A DNA stretch of 5,750 nucleotides from positions 1 to 5,750 of the forward strand of contig JANWHO010000041.1 of assembly GCA_025450375.1 (NCBI GenBank), in the 5' to 3' direction. This document shows, in pieces, positions 5,655 to 5,750 of this stretch (positions are counted from its first letter, which is position 1; each line of letters starts with the position of its first letter). Origin of the DNA: Chloroflexota bacterium. GTDB taxonomy: Bacteria > Chloroflexota > UBA5177 > JANWHV01. Under the pieces are notes generated by a model. The model saw only the letters and a program-made list of their open reading frames with translations. It was not told where the DNA came from and did no database searches. Both the position numbers and the translations under genes were made by a program.

Positions 5655-5750
5655 TCAATGAAACTCGTGCAGACAGGGATAGAGAAGGGCGGCGCTGTCG
5701 TCCCAGCACACATCCAGGCTGCCGGTGGCAATCTCCACGCGGGCGGCACA
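5655..5750 (-). CDS. C-terminal end of an unrecognised protein (runs off right edge)
   Basis: On the minus strand a frame open from base 5750 ends in TGA at 5657-5655. The 31 visible residues begin CAARVEIATGSLDVCWDDSA and end in LHEFH; three of them are Cys and one Trp. About three quarters of third positions are G or C, compatible with coding. The opposite strand is also open from an ATG at 5658 in the same codon register and cannot be excluded, but it has no clear ribosome-binding site. I recognise no family. It would lie upstream of the M42 gene on the same strand, 196 bp away. Confidence 0.45.
   Translation of the reverse strand, partial: CAARVEIATGSLDVCWDDSAALLYPCLHEFH

Noticed and set aside
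5501..5749. 82-codon minus-strand frame upstream of the M42 gene
   Set aside because: It starts at a GTG at the edge, is low in recognisable protein features and runs through the motif-rich intergenic region; the overlapping frame ending at 5655 looks more protein-like.

Overview
The window is dense, high-GC bacterial chromosome (roughly 60-65% G+C by eye) with strongly G/C-biased third codon positions, GTG and TTG starts alongside ATG, and short or overlapping gene junctions. There are no rRNA, tRNA, phage, transposase or CRISPR features. The gene set (Aat, RNase HII, CPBP protease, M42 peptidase, rhodanese) is housekeeping and occurs in many phyla. The PRC-barrel/DUF2171-like module and the short dispersed ACGGA-type and ATCCGTCC-type repeats suggest a Chloroflexota-like or similar high-GC environmental lineage, but this is a weak inference.

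Layout. Positions 1-159 (minus) hold the N-terminal 53 codons of an unrecognised protein running off the left edge. A 167-bp divergent intergenic region (160-326) contains an 11-bp perfect inverted repeat leading into four 9-bp tandem repeats. A plus-strand cluster follows: aat (327-956), rnhB (931-1542, overlapping aat by 26 nt), a CPBP-family membrane protease (1539-2474, ATGA overlap with rnhB), then after 36 bp a two-domain protein of a PRC-barrel-like module plus an alpha/beta hydrolase (2511-3920). These four look like one transcription unit.

A minus-strand pair converges on it: an M42 aminopeptidase (5458-4415) and, after 160 bp, a single-domain rhodanese (4254-3922). The hydrolase and rhodanese stop codons are 1 bp apart and both lie inside the right arm of a 20-bp imperfect inverted repeat (3831-3850 / 3906-3925). 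This repeat also encodes the last 29 residues of the hydrolase. A second, inverted copy of its inner sequence covers the ribosome-binding site and start codon of the rhodanese gene (4246-4276). Upstream of the M42 gene is a 196-bp region with repeated GTGTGAGG motifs, a candidate promoter and a GC hairpin, and then the 3' end of another minus-strand reading frame (5750-5655).

Functional reading. Aat (N-degron tagging), CPBP protease and M42 aminopeptidase all concern protein or peptide turnover, and RNase HII concerns genome maintenance. Apart from the likely co-transcription there is no firm evidence that they form one pathway. The most unusual parts are the repeat system around the convergent 3' ends and the rhodanese gene, and the PRC-like/hydrolase fusion.
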